Below are positions 39,943 through 48,283 of a stretch of DNA of 64,000 nucleotides, piece after piece. Each line of letters begins with the position of its first letter. Position 1 is the stretch's first letter. A program made the position numbers and the translations under genes. The stretch comes from JAXMHQ01 sp046346665 (GTDB taxonomy: Bacteria; Verrucomicrobiota; Verrucomicrobiia; Limisphaerales; JAXMHQ01), in NCBI GenBank assembly GCA_046346665.1, contig JAXMHQ010000006.1:62001-126000 (forward strand), given 5' to 3'. Below the pieces are notes generated by a model. The model did not search any database. It was not told where the DNA came from and was given only the letters and a program-made list of their open reading frames with translations.

Positions 39943-41850
39943 ATGAGCAAGAGCACCTCTGACATCGCGAAGAAGAAATCCACGGCCGGCGCCGCGCGCG
40001 CGGCAACCCGCGCCGAGGTCGGACCCGTCATGTCCGGCAGCGCCATCCTGGTGGAAGCGATGGAGCGGGAAGGCGTGGAGGTCATTTTCGCCTACCCGGG
40101 CGGCGCGAGCATGGAAATCCACCAGGCCCTGACCCGGTCGAAGAAGATCCGCACCATTTTGCCGCGGCACGAGCAGGGCGGGAGTTTTGCGGCGGAAGGC
40201 TATGCGCGGGCGACCGGCAAGGCGGGCGTGTGCATGACCACCAGCGGACCGGGCGCGACGAACCTGGTCACGGCCATCGCCGACGCCTACATGGATTCCT
40301 GCCCGCTGGTCTGTATCACGGGCCAGGTGACGACGAACATGATCGGGCGCGGCGCCTTCCAGGAAACCGACATCATCGGGGTCACTTTGCCGATCGTGAA
40401 GCATTCCTATCTCGTCACCGACATCAACGACATTCCGCGGATTGTGAAGGAGGCGTTTTACCTGGCGCAGAGCGGCCGTCCGGGGCCGGTGGTGATCGAT
40501 GTGCCCAAGAATGTCCAGCAGGCCAAGACCCAGCCGGTCTGGCCGACGCTCGAGCAGATCAAGAAAGGCTTGCGCGGTTATCAGCAGCCGGAGCTCAAGG
40601 CGGACGACGTCGCGCTCAACGAGATCATGGGGTTGCTTGAAAAGGCCGAGCGCCCGGTGATTTACTGCGGCGGCGGCATTATCACCAGCGGTGCGGCTGC
40701 GGAGCTGAAGAAGTTCGCGGAAGCCGCCCAGATCCCCGTCACCACCACGCTGATGGGCATCGGGGCGTTTCCCGAAACCAGCCCGCTGTCTCTGCGCTGG
40801 CTCGGCATGCACGGTGCCGCGTTCGCCAACTGGGCCGTGAACGGCGAATACGAATATCGCAAGAGCCCGAACGATCCGATGGTGAAAATCGCGGACGGCG
40901 CCGACCTGCTGCTCGCATTCGGCGTCCGGTTCGACGACCGGGTGACCGGGAAGTTCGAGGAATTCTGCAAGCATGGCACGATCGTCCACATCGATGTGGA
41001 TGCGTCCGAGTTGAACAAGAATCGCCGTGCCAACCTCGCGGTGGTGGGCGACATCAGGGACGCGCTGGCGCGGTTGAACGCGATGCTGGCGCGGCGGCCG
41101 TTGAACAAGCCGCACGCGAGCTGGCTGGCGCAGATCGAAGCCTGGAAGAAAAAGGCGCCGTTCAGCTACAGCGTCACGCCCGAGATCGCCAACAGCGATC
41201 ACATGAAGGACCACCTGACCGGCTCGGAAGACCAGATCATCCTGCAGCAGATGGTGGTGGAATCGCTCTATGAACTCACCAAGGGCGACGCGATCATCAC
41301 GACCGGCGTGGGCCAGCACCAGATGTGGGCGGGGCAATGGTATAAATACTCGCGCCCGCGCCAGTTCATCACCAGCGGCGGGCTGGGTTCGATGGGTTTT
41401 GGACTCCCCGCGGCGCTCGGCATCAAGGTGGCGCACCCGGACAAACAGGTGGTTGACATCGACGGCGACGGTTCGTTCCTGATGAACATCCAGGAACTCG
41501 CGACCGCCTACGTCGAAGGCATTGCCGCCAAGGCCATCATCTTGAACAACCAGCACCTCGGCATGGTGGTGCAGTGGGAAGACAAGTTTTACGCGGGCAA
41601 CCGCGGCCACACCTATCTCGGTGACCCGGAAGAGCGCAAAGAGATCTATCCGGACTACGTGCGCGTCTGCAATTCGTTCAACGTGAAATGCGAACGCGTG
41701 ATGTACCGCAAGGACCTCCGCGGCGCGATCCAACGCATGCTCGACTCCAAGGAACCGTACGTTCTCGACGTGATCGTGCCTTACACCACGCACGTGATCC
41801 CGTTCATCCCGGCCGGCCGCACGGTGGCGGACATGCTGTGGAAAGGGTGA
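39943..41850 (+). CDS. ilvB: Acetolactate synthase large subunit IlvB
   Basis: The ThDP-dependent enzyme condenses two pyruvates (or pyruvate and 2-oxobutyrate) in Val/Leu/Ile synthesis. The 635-aa product has the N-terminal PYR domain with FAYPGGASMEIHQAL and catalytic Glu in PRHEQGG, the TTSGPGATNLV motif, a central FAD-type domain and the C-terminal PP domain with IDGDGSFLMNIQELATA (GDGSF near 508) and ILNNQHLGMVVQW. A charged 30-residue N-terminal extension precedes the core. Expression is likely attenuated through the leader at 39778. The small subunit ilvN, which usually follows, is absent; instead the downstream DNA is rearranged and contains a second copy of the ilvB 3' end. Confidence 0.97.
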   Translation: MSKSTSDIAKKKSTAGAARAATRAEVGPVMSGSAILVEAMEREGVEVIFAYPGGASMEIHQALTRSKKIRTILPRHEQGGSFAAEGYARATGKAGVCMTTSGPGATNLVTAIADAYMDSCPLVCITGQVTTNMIGRGAFQETDIIGVTLPIVKHSYLVTDINDIPRIVKEAFYLAQSGRPGPVVIDVPKNVQQAKTQPVWPTLEQIKKGLRGYQQPELKADDVALNEIMGLLEKAERPVIYCGGGIITSGAAAELKKFAEAAQIPVTTTLMGIGAFPETSPLSLRWLGMHGAAFANWAVNGEYEYRKSPNDPMVKIADGADLLLAFGVRFDDRVTGKFEEFCKHGTIVHIDVDASELNKNRRANLAVVGDIRDALARLNAMLARRPLNKPHASWLAQIEAWKKKAPFSYSVTPEIANSDHMKDHLTGSEDQIILQQMVVESLYELTKGDAIITTGVGQHQMWAGQWYKYSRPRQFITSGGLGSMGFGLPAALGIKVAHPDKQVVDIDGDGSFLMNIQELATAYVEGIAAKAIILNNQHLGMVVQWEDKFYAGNRGHTYLGDPEERKEIYPDYVRVCNSFNVKCERVMYRKDLRGAIQRMLDSKEPYVLDVIVPYTTHVIPFIPAGRTVADMLWKG

Positions 41851-41903
41851 GGTCAGTTTAAGAGTTCATGAGTTTGGGGGTTGGCTCCACAGCCGGCTCC
41901 CGG

Positions 41904-42030
41904 ACTCCGCAGTGGAGTGATGGAGTAATGGAGTCCTGGAGTGATGAAGAGACTCAGGCGCTCTCTCGTCGGCCGGCTGGCTCGTAATAATCGTCCTCGT
42001 GCTCGTCCTCGTGCTCGTCCTCGAGCCTTC
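41904..42030. repeat. GGAGTGATGGAGT and CTCGTCCTCGTG word repeats
   Basis: GTGGAGTGATGGAGTAATGG and relatives at 41912-41946, then CGTCCTCGTGCTCGTCCTCG at 41991-42010 continuing to 42025. The same words recur at 42770-42795, 51130-51165 and 1431-1457. Confidence 0.65.
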
Positions 42031-42163
42031 GTGGATTAATGACCGCAATGTCCAACGGGAGCAATGAGTTGGCCCGCGTCTGATCGGTTCCCGCGAGGTA
42101 CTCATGCAAATTCGTCATCCCATCTCCACCGGCAGGGGAAGCATCGGCATTCCATATCTTCAC
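41954..42163 (-). pseudogene. Remnant of an exoprotein C-terminal region (calcium-binding EYLAGTD motif)
   Basis: The minus-strand frame reads MKIWNADASPAGGDGMTNLH, then EYLAGTDQTRANSLLPLDIA. The GDGMTNLHEYLAGTD motif is the thrombospondin-3/EF-like unit that precedes the C-terminal domain of many verrucomicrobial secreted proteins. Here it is cut off: the continuation is the CTCGTC repeat (translated EDEHEDEHED) and there is no upstream gene body, because the 267-bp element begins 17 nt away. I read it as a gene fragment left by rearrangement. Confidence 0.5.
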
Positions 42164-42180
42164 ACCTTTACAGTTCAGCT

Positions 42181-42447
42181 CTGTTCAGCTCTGTGTCGCA
42201 GAGATAAGTGTGTGTAGTTGAGTAAAGTGGGACGAATTCGGCTTGGTTTTTGAGTCTTACGGTCGATTTTGACACCCCAAAAAGGCTGCAAGCATAGGCT
42301 GGTCAGTCGTGTGGTAGGGCTATAGCCGACGATGCTTACAGGCAAAAAACGAGGCTAAAAACTAGTTCTAAGACCCTTTTAAGGCAGTCATTTTGAAGCA
42401 ACTGCATCCTGTGCAGAAGGTTGTTTCTGCGACACAGGGCTGGACAG
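42181..42447. mobile_element. 267-bp MITE-like element with 22-bp terminal inverted repeats
   Basis: The left end CTGTTCAGCTCTGTGTCGCA (42181) and the complement of the right end CTGTCCAGCCCTGTGTCGCA (42447 inward) match at 20 of 22 positions, including the next GA. The interior is clearly lower in GC than the surroundings and has no ORF, so it is probably a non-autonomous derivative of an insertion sequence. I see no target-site duplication. The right end abuts the duplicated ilvB 3' fragment to the base. Confidence 0.75.
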
Positions 42448-42676
42448 TGACCCGGAAGAGCGCAAAGAGATCTATCCGGACTACGTGCGCGTCTGCAATT
42501 CGTTCAGCGTGAAATGCGAACGCGTGATGTACCGCAAGGACCTCCGCGGCGCGATCCAACGCATGCTCGACTCCAAGGAACCGTACGTTCTCGACGTGAT
42601 CGTGCCTTACACCACGCACGGGATCCCGTTCATCCCGGCCGGCCGCACGGTGGCGGACATGCTGTGGAAAGGGTGA
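42447..42676 (+). pseudogene. Duplicated 3' end of ilvB
   Basis: This 230-bp segment repeats 41621-41850 with an offset of 826 nt. It covers the last 76 codons of IlvB, from the GDPEER region to the stop. The two deduced ends differ at only two residues (SFNVKC/SFSVKC and THVIPF/THGIPF), so the duplication is recent. Similarity continues past the stop into the AGGTC(A/G)GTTTA word region. It has no start or ThDP domain and cannot be a functional enzyme by itself. Confidence 0.9.
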
Positions 42677-42679
42677 GGT

Positions 42680-42850
42680 CGGTTTAGGAGTTTAGGAGTT
42701 TAAGAGTTTAAGAGTTTAAGAGTTTGGGAGTCGGCTTCGGCCGGCTCCTGAACTGCGTAGAGGGGTGATGGAGTGGTGGAGTGGTGGAGGGATTGCGACG
42801 CGGAATTCAGCAATACTCCAGGAGTCCACGACTCCAGCACTGCATTCCCC
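42680..42850. repeat. GAGTTTAA tandem words and GGAGT inverted words
   Basis: AGGAGTTTAAGAGTTTAAGA at about 42693-42712 continues to 42725; GGAGTGGTGGAGTGGTGGAG at about 42771-42790 faces TACTCCAGGAGTCCACGACT at 42813. With 41851-42446 this makes roughly 1 kb between ilvB and the glycosidase without an intact gene. Confidence 0.7.
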
Positions 42851-42896
42851 AATCCGCTTGTTCTGGCCCCCGGGTCTGACGCAAACTGCGGTTGAA

Positions 42897-45140
42897 ATGA
42901 AAGCTGCGTGTTCGGGTTGGGACAGGGTTCGACGGATTATGGTGTTCCTGCTGATGCTTGCCGGGATCTGCGCAAGCACTCCAGCTGCGCCGCTACCGCA
43001 CCTGGCCTTGATCCAGGCTGCCGCGACCAATTCCACCTACGACCTCATGGAATGGCACGTCGACCTCGGCAAAACCTATTCGAACCCGTTCGATCCGGAC
43101 GAAATTTCCGTGGATGGACTTTTTAAGGGGCCGCAGGGGAAGGTGCTGCGCGTGCCGGCGTTCTGGGGGCAGGATTTTGAGACGGCCACGAACGCCGCGG
43201 CGGGCGCTTCGCCGGCAGCTGTCGGAGACCCGGGATGGCGGCTTCGATTCGCTCCGCCGGCGCCGGGGCACTGGACACTTCGGATCCTGGCACGCGATGC
43301 GGGGGGAGAAACGAACTCTGAAACCGTGTCCTTCGAAGTCGTCAAGGGCGGGTCTCCCGGTTTCGTGCGGCGTTCGCTTTGCAACAGCCGGTATTTTGAA
43401 TTCGATTCCGGGTCGCCGTTTTTCATCCTGGGCTACATCCTGGGCTGGGGCACGCTGCCGGAATACGATTTGATGCTGGGCAAGATTGCCGCCGCGGGAG
43501 GCAACTACACGCGCGTCTGGATTTCGCCGCCCAACCCGGTGCTGGAAACCCAGTCGCTGGGGCCCGGCCGCTACGACCTCGCAGCCGCCTGGTTTTATGA
43601 CCAGGTGCTGGGCATGGCCCGGAGCAAGGGCGTTTACGTGCTGCTGACGTTGAAGAACTACCGGGACCTCATGAACCACGATGTCTGGGGCCCGGCGCCC
43701 TGGCCGCAACTTCCCTACAATCGCGTGAACGGGGGGCCGATCTCCGAGCCGTCCGCGTTTTTCACCGATCCCGCCGCGCGCCGTCTTTACCAGCGGCACC
43801 TGCGCTACCTGGTGGCGCGCTACTCGGCGTTCACTTCGCTCGGGTTCTGGGAATTCTGGAACGAACAGGACAACGCCGGCGCCGGTTCCGACGCCGGCTG
43901 GGTCGTCGAAATGGCCGATTGGCTGCGGCAGAATGACCCTAACAGGCATCTTGTGACAACCTCCTACGGCAGGGCCGGCCCGGCGCAGGTGTGGGAGGCG
44001 CAATCGATCGACCTGACGCAACGGCATTTTTACGGGGACGAAGGTTCCGTGCGGAATGTGGTCCCGGTCATCGAGGCCGACGCGCGCGCGGCGGACCGGT
44101 TCGGGAAACCGCACCTGATGAGCGAACTGGGCATCTCGTGGCGGCGGTCGGACGAGTTTTTTGATCCGCACCACACCGCGATGAACCTGCACTGCGGCCT
44201 CTGGGCCTCGGCCATGGCGGGCAACGCGGGCGGGGCGACGATGTGGTATTGGTACGATTACATCCGGCCCCACAATCTCTGGGGCAACCTGATTCCGCTG
44301 TCCCGGTTCGCCGCCGGCATCAACTGGTCGCGGCTCAACCTGCAGCCGGTTGCCGTCGAAAGTCCGCGCTATGCCGGTCCGGCGGGCGCCGTGCGGGAGG
44401 TTTCCATCGCGGCGGGCGGCGACTGGGGGAAGGCGGACCCGGCGCCGTGCGTGGTTGAGCCAGACGGACGGGCGTCGCGCGCGCTGCCGATTTTCCTGTA
44501 CGGACCGGTGAAGCCGGAATTGCGGACGCCGCTTGTGGTGACCACGCGCTTTGATCGGCCCGGAACACTCGCCATCCGTGCGGCTCAATCCTCGGGCCCC
44601 TGCCGGTTGGAAGTGTCGGTCGACGGCGGATCGCCCGTGATGTTTGATTTCAAGCCCGAGCCGTTGCCGGTCGGAAAAGCGTCCAGCGAAGCGATGGAGG
44701 GCCGCTATCCGGTTGCCGAGACGGATCGGGAGCGGCGGATGCCATTGCCGGAGGGGGCGCACACGCTGCGATTTGACGTGACGGAGGGGGATTGGATCGC
44801 GCTGGAATCAGTGTCTTTAGCGGGCGTTCGGGATCCGGGTGTGAGCGGGTTGGAAGTGCTGGCGCTGGCGGACGCGGAGGCGGGCGAGGCGATTGCGTGG
44901 GTGCACGATCCCGAGGCGAACTGGTATACCGAAGCGCGGAACGTTCGATTGCCGGTTTTCGGGGGCACGACAATGCAACTGCCGCTGGGCAAGCCCGGCT
45001 CCTACCGGCTGGAATGGTGGGACACCTATTTGGGATATTCCTTCAAACTGGAGACCTTGAAATCGCGCGACGGCCTGTTGCGCATTGAAGTGCCGGCGTT
45101 TCAGCGAGACGTGGCGGTGAGGATCAGCAGGGAGCGTTGA
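42897..45140 (+). CDS. Secreted clan GH-A glycoside hydrolase with DUF5060-like N-terminal domain
   Basis: The 747-aa product has a signal peptide (MVFLLMLAGICASTPAA at about 15-31). A DUF5060-type beta-sandwich follows (about 50-150, TYSNPFDPDEISVDGLF). The (beta/alpha)8 catalytic domain covers about 165-500, with acid/base Glu323 in WEFWNEQD and nucleophile Glu410 in LMSELGIS. The C-terminal part has two beta domains. The two Glu residues and the fold match cellulase/mannanase-like GH5 relatives; the substrate is not defined. The start (ATG 42897) is the first Met giving a plausible signal; upstream codons are repeat-derived. Confidence 0.82.
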   Translation: MKAACSGWDRVRRIMVFLLMLAGICASTPAAPLPHLALIQAAATNSTYDLMEWHVDLGKTYSNPFDPDEISVDGLFKGPQGKVLRVPAFWGQDFETATNAAAGASPAAVGDPGWRLRFAPPAPGHWTLRILARDAGGETNSETVSFEVVKGGSPGFVRRSLCNSRYFEFDSGSPFFILGYILGWGTLPEYDLMLGKIAAAGGNYTRVWISPPNPVLETQSLGPGRYDLAAAWFYDQVLGMARSKGVYVLLTLKNYRDLMNHDVWGPAPWPQLPYNRVNGGPISEPSAFFTDPAARRLYQRHLRYLVARYSAFTSLGFWEFWNEQDNAGAGSDAGWVVEMADWLRQNDPNRHLVTTSYGRAGPAQVWEAQSIDLTQRHFYGDEGSVRNVVPVIEADARAADRFGKPHLMSELGISWRRSDEFFDPHHTAMNLHCGLWASAMAGNAGGATMWYWYDYIRPHNLWGNLIPLSRFAAGINWSRLNLQPVAVESPRYAGPAGAVREVSIAAGGDWGKADPAPCVVEPDGRASRALPIFLYGPVKPELRTPLVVTTRFDRPGTLAIRAAQSSGPCRLEVSVDGGSPVMFDFKPEPLPVGKASSEAMEGRYPVAETDRERRMPLPEGAHTLRFDVTEGDWIALESVSLAGVRDPGVSGLEVLALADAEAGEAIAWVHDPEANWYTEARNVRLPVFGGTTMQLPLGKPGSYRLEWWDTYLGYSFKLETLKSRDGLLRIEVPAFQRDVAVRISRER

Positions 45141-45147
45141 AAGGTTG

Positions 45148-45312
45148 AGAGTTTAAGAGTTGACGCGAATTAGCGCGAATTACCGCTAATTGGGGGAAGG
45201 ATTTATTTCAACCACGGATGGACGCGGATGGACACGGATGGGGGAGAGGCGGAGGGGCAATTTCTTTCGGTTCACAGACTCCTAAACTCTTATACTCTTA
45301 AACTCTTAAACT
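45148..45312. repeat. Nested word repeats (GAGTTTAA, GACGCGAATT, ACCACGGATGG)
   Basis: From left to right: GAGAGTTTAAGAGTTGACGC, GAATTAGCGCGAATTACCGC, then CAACCACGGATGGACGCGGA, and finally the complement of the first word, CTCCTAAACTCTTATACTCT and AAACTCTTAAACT. So GAGTTTAA arms enclose B- and A-family words. The gap between the glycosidase and the metalloprotease holds no gene. Confidence 0.75.
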
Positions 45313-45317
45313 GATCT

Positions 45318-45773
45318 TCAGGCTACTCGGTTGAATTCGCGAAAATTGGCGGGAGCGGCGGGCTGGGCGGTTTTGGTGGCGGGCTGCGATAGTTTCTGCT
45401 GGTCGAGTTGCGCCTGGGCCTGGGCTTCCATGGCGCTGGCCTGGGCAGCCACGGAGAGATCCTGGCCGGAGGGATCGGTCGGGGCGGTGGCGGCGGCGCG
45501 CATCTGGCGGGCGGCGGCCAGGGCTTGTTCGGGGGTGAGGCCGCCGGGGACGGATATTTTGACGCGGCCGCCGACGGCGTAGAGTTTGCCGTCGGGACCC
45601 ATTTCGTAATCGAATTCAATTCCGCTGGCGAGGGCGCCGGCGGCGGCGAGGTGGGCGGCTTCGTGGGCGCGGACGTCGCGGTCGCGCGCCGCGAGCCGCG
45701 CAATTTCGGCCCGGTCCTGCGGCGTCAATTGTTTCCCGCCACCAACCTGGCCCACGGAATCGATCGCATCCAT
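45318..45773 (-). CDS. SprA-related putative metalloprotease
   Basis: The 151-aa protein contains LAARDRDVRAHEAAHLAAAG with the HEXXH zinc motif (H37, E38, H41), followed by FDYEMGPDGKLYAVGGRVKI, the hallmark of the SprA-related/putative metalloprotease family. The C-terminal part is Ala/Gln-rich and probably disordered. No signal peptide is seen. The family's substrate is unknown. Confidence 0.82.
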   Translation of the reverse strand: MDAIDSVGQVGGGKQLTPQDRAEIARLAARDRDVRAHEAAHLAAAGALASGIEFDYEMGPDGKLYAVGGRVKISVPGGLTPEQALAAARQMRAAATAPTDPSGQDLSVAAQASAMEAQAQAQLDQQKLSQPATKTAQPAAPANFREFNRVA

Positions 45774-45844
45774 AGTCTTCCAGCGCCGCGAGGAAAAAAC
45801 TCAAGGCGCCATACGGGTATCGGCGGAAACGGCGGGAGGGTTAA

Positions 45845-46050
45845 GGGGAATGCGGAATGCGGAATGCCGAGTGCGGAATCCTGGCGGCGTTCGATCGTCC
45901 TCGTCCTCTGCCTCCTCCTCGAAAATGTTAAAACGTCAAAAACCCGCGCTTTCCGTGCTGAGGCGGATGTGGAGTATGGGGACTCGCCGCAGCTTGTGCT
46001 CTCGGGACTCCAACACTCCGGCACTCCAGCACTCCGCGGCCCCGAAAAAA
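45845..46050. repeat. GCGGAATGCGGAATG, CTCGTCCTC and CTCCAACACTCC words
   Basis: GGAATGCGGAATGCGGAATG at 45848-45867, GTCCTCGTCCTCTGCCTCCT at about 45896-45915 and ACTCCAACACTCCGGCACTC at about 46008-46027. They occupy the 345-nt gap between the metalloprotease and padR, together with the operator below. Confidence 0.65.
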
Positions 46051-46054
46051 TCCC

Positions 46055-46099
46055 TTGCCATCAATCTCGTGCCATGCTACCTTGTCTCACAAAGGTAGC
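46055..46099 (+). promoter_or_regulatory. padR promoter with overlapping TACCTT operator palindrome
   Basis: A palindrome GCTACCTT-N8-AAGGTAGC spans 46076-46099, of the type bound by PadR-family repressors next to their own genes. A -35-like TTGCCA at 46055-46060 and a -10-like TACCTT at 46078-46083, 17 nt apart, would place the operator over the -10 element, giving autorepression. Confidence 0.65.
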
Positions 46100-46118
46100 T
46101 TACATCGAACAGTTGCTT

Positions 46119-46445
46119 ATGGATCTGGACGACAAGTTTGCGGCGATACGGAAGGGGCTTCTGGAGTTTATTCTCCTGAAGATCATCGCGGCCGATAAGG
46201 TTTACGCGGCGGACATTTTGAAGCAGCTCAGTTCGACGGAATTCGCGACGCAGGAGGGGACGTTGTATCCGTTGTTGAGCAAGATGCGGAGGGACGGGCT
46301 GTTGGATTACGACTGGAAGGAATCCGAGGCGGGGCCTCCGCGGAAATATTACGAGCTGACGGCCAAGGGGCGGGAGCAGTTGCGGGAGACCTCCGAATAC
46401 TGGCAGAAAATCAGCGGCACGGTTCGAAATCTCGGCAGGAATTAA
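46119..46445 (+). CDS. PadR-family transcriptional regulator
   Basis: The 108-aa winged-helix protein has the PadR core: KGLLEFILLKIIAADKVYAA, then DILKQLSSTEFATQEGTLYP and LLSKMRRDGLLDYDWKESEA, with GPPRKYYELTAKGREQL forming the wing. PadR proteins repress neighbouring genes until a ligand or stress releases them. An ATG at 46119 fits the family start (MDLDDKFAAIRKG). It heads a plus-strand group with a PspC gene 12 nt downstream, then an ECF sigma factor, and a matching operator palindrome lies just upstream. Confidence 0.92.
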   Translation: MDLDDKFAAIRKGLLEFILLKIIAADKVYAADILKQLSSTEFATQEGTLYPLLSKMRRDGLLDYDWKESEAGPPRKYYELTAKGREQLRETSEYWQKISGTVRNLGRN

Positions 46446-46457
46446 CCCATAGCTGTT

Positions 46458-47633
46458 ATGAACAAAGTCATCACAATCAATCTGAACGGCACCGCCTACC
46501 AGGTGGAGGAGCAGGGTTTCGACGCGCTGCGCCGTTACCTGGACCAGGCGTCGGCCACGCTGGCCACAAACCCCGACCGTGGGGAGATCCTGTCGGACAT
46601 CGAGCAGTCGATTGGCGACAAGCTCGCGGGGTTGATGGGGGCGTATCGCAACGTGGCGACGTCGGAACAGGTCGAGTCGGTCCTTTCGGAAATGGGGCCG
46701 GTGGAATCGGGCGGTCCTGAGCCGGCGCCTGCGGGCGGGGCTGCGGAGCCGCCTCCGAAAAGCGGCGAAACGCCGCCGCCGGGGCAGCCGCACCGGCTCT
46801 ACCGCCTGGATGACGGCGCGATGGTGTCGGGTGTGTGCAATGGGATCGGGGCCTATTTCGGGATTGATCCGACCCTGGTGCGGATCGGGTGGGTGATCCT
46901 GACGGTGATGTCGGGCGGGATCGGGGTGGCGGTATACATCGCGTTGATTTTTGTGATTCCGAAGGCGGCGACGGCCGAGGAGAAGAGCGCGGCGAGCGGG
47001 ATGCCGTTCAACGCGCAAGATTTTATTCGCCGCGCGCGTGAGGGGTATTATTCGGGGGCGAAGCAGTTTTCGGATCCGGAGTCGCACGAGGCGTGGCGGC
47101 GGAAATTCCGGCGCGAGATGCGGTCGTGGGGGCGGACGGTGAAGTGGGGGGCGGTGACTGGATCGCGGGCATGGGAGCAGCGGTGGCGCGGCTACTGGGC
47201 GGCGCATCCCGGGCTGGAGACCGGGTGGGGCATTGCGTTGCCCGTTTTGTCAGTGTTGATGTCGGCGGCAACCGTCTTGTTCTTCGTGCTGATGGTGACC
47301 TTGCTGGCGGAGGGCACGTTGATGGGGGTGGCGTTGCCGGAGGGTCTGCCGGCCTGGGGCGCGATTCTCCTTTTGTTCCTGGTTTACATTCTGGCGACCG
47401 CGCCGTTCAAGGCGGCCAGGCACCTGTTTTATCAGTATGGTTTGTATGGAGGCAGTCCAGGTTCGCGGGTGTTTCTGTCCACCTGGGATGCCGTGGTGGG
47501 GTTGGCGTGCCTGGGCGTCCTGATCTGGCTGGCGAGCCGGAATGTGCCGATGATGGAGCAGGCGATCAAGCATGTGCCCGATTTGTTCCGGCAGATGGTG
47601 GAGGCGATGCAGCGCTGGTGGACGCACGCCTGA
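46458..47633 (+). CDS. PspC-domain membrane protein
   Basis: The 391-aa protein has an N-terminal domain (about 1-85, VITINLNGTAYQVEEQGFDA) found in many PadR-linked PspC proteins. After a Pro-rich linker comes a PspC domain (about 112-172, LYRLDDGAMVSGVCNGIGAY). At least three more hydrophobic segments follow (for instance GIALPVLSVLMSAATVLFFV and WGAILLLFLVYILA). PspC is the membrane component of phage-shock-type envelope stress responses. It is co-directional with padR and the ECF sigma gene, so the operon probably senses membrane stress. Confidence 0.85.
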   Translation: MNKVITINLNGTAYQVEEQGFDALRRYLDQASATLATNPDRGEILSDIEQSIGDKLAGLMGAYRNVATSEQVESVLSEMGPVESGGPEPAPAGGAAEPPPKSGETPPPGQPHRLYRLDDGAMVSGVCNGIGAYFGIDPTLVRIGWVILTVMSGGIGVAVYIALIFVIPKAATAEEKSAASGMPFNAQDFIRRAREGYYSGAKQFSDPESHEAWRRKFRREMRSWGRTVKWGAVTGSRAWEQRWRGYWAAHPGLETGWGIALPVLSVLMSAATVLFFVLMVTLLAEGTLMGVALPEGLPAWGAILLLFLVYILATAPFKAARHLFYQYGLYGGSPGSRVFLSTWDAVVGLACLGVLIWLASRNVPMMEQAIKHVPDLFRQMVEAMQRWWTHA

Positions 47634-47653
47634 TCCTGTAGAATTCGGGGCGG

Positions 47654-48274
47654 ATGCTTTCGGAATCGGACATGCTGGCGCGATGCCGCCGCGGAGAGGC
47701 GGAGGCGTGGGATGAATTGTTCGGGGAGCATTACGCGCCTGTGGCGCGGTTCATTTATCAACTCGCGCCGGAATTCACGCGGGAAGACGCGGAGGAGATT
47801 TGCCAGGAGGTGTTCCTTTCCGTGATTCGGAACATCGGTTCTTTCCAGGGCGGTTGCCGGCTTCAGACCTGGCTGTTTCAAATTGCGTCGAACAAGGCGC
47901 GGGATTTTCGGGATCGCCGGAACGCGGCGAAGCGCGGGGGCGGGCGGACGCCGGTGTCGTTGCAGGCGGAGGATGCGGAGACGGGATTGACGCTGGATCC
48001 GCCGAGCCCGATGGCGGCGCCGGACGAGGCGCTGATGGTGGAGGAGCGGCATGGCCGGGTGCGGGCGGCTTTGGACCGGCTTGAGGCGCCGTGCCGGGAG
48101 ATCATCGAGCTGCGGTATTTTGGGGACTTGAGTTACGAGGAATTGAGCGGGACATTGAAATTGAACCCGAAAACGGTGAGTTCCCGGCTAAGCAAATGCC
48201 TGGACCGGCTGGAAAAGCTTCTGTTGGGCAGTATTTCCCGGGAGGAACCGGGTGTTTTTCCGTCCAACCTGTAG
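47654..48274 (+). CDS. ECF-type RNA polymerase sigma factor
   Basis: The 206-aa protein has region 2 (EHYAPVARFIYQLAPEFTRE, then DAEEICQEVFLSVIRNIGSF and LQTWLFQIASNKARDFRDRR) and region 4 (LEAPCREIIELRYFGDLSYE, then LKLNPKTVSSRLSKCLDRLE) and no region 3, as expected for ECF sigma factors. It is 20 nt after pspC and 9 nt before a single-pass membrane protein that probably acts as its anti-sigma factor. Confidence 0.93.
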   Translation: MLSESDMLARCRRGEAEAWDELFGEHYAPVARFIYQLAPEFTREDAEEICQEVFLSVIRNIGSFQGGCRLQTWLFQIASNKARDFRDRRNAAKRGGGRTPVSLQAEDAETGLTLDPPSPMAAPDEALMVEERHGRVRAALDRLEAPCREIIELRYFGDLSYEELSGTLKLNPKTVSSRLSKCLDRLEKLLLGSISREEPGVFPSNL

Positions 48275-48283
48275 TGGCACAAC

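Noticed and set aside
39724..41793. Long minus-strand open frame (689 codons) opposite ilvB.
   Set aside because: Antisense shadow of ilvB. Its translation is His/Arg/Val-rich without motifs, and it crosses the leader and terminator.
42181..42447. The 267-bp element as a complete insertion sequence.
   Set aside because: No transposase ORF fits in it. It can only be a non-autonomous derivative.
42485..42676. A 63-codon ORF downstream of ilvB as an independent small gene.
   Set aside because: It is identical in design to the IlvB C-terminus and arises from the duplicated segment, so it was annotated as a pseudogene fragment.
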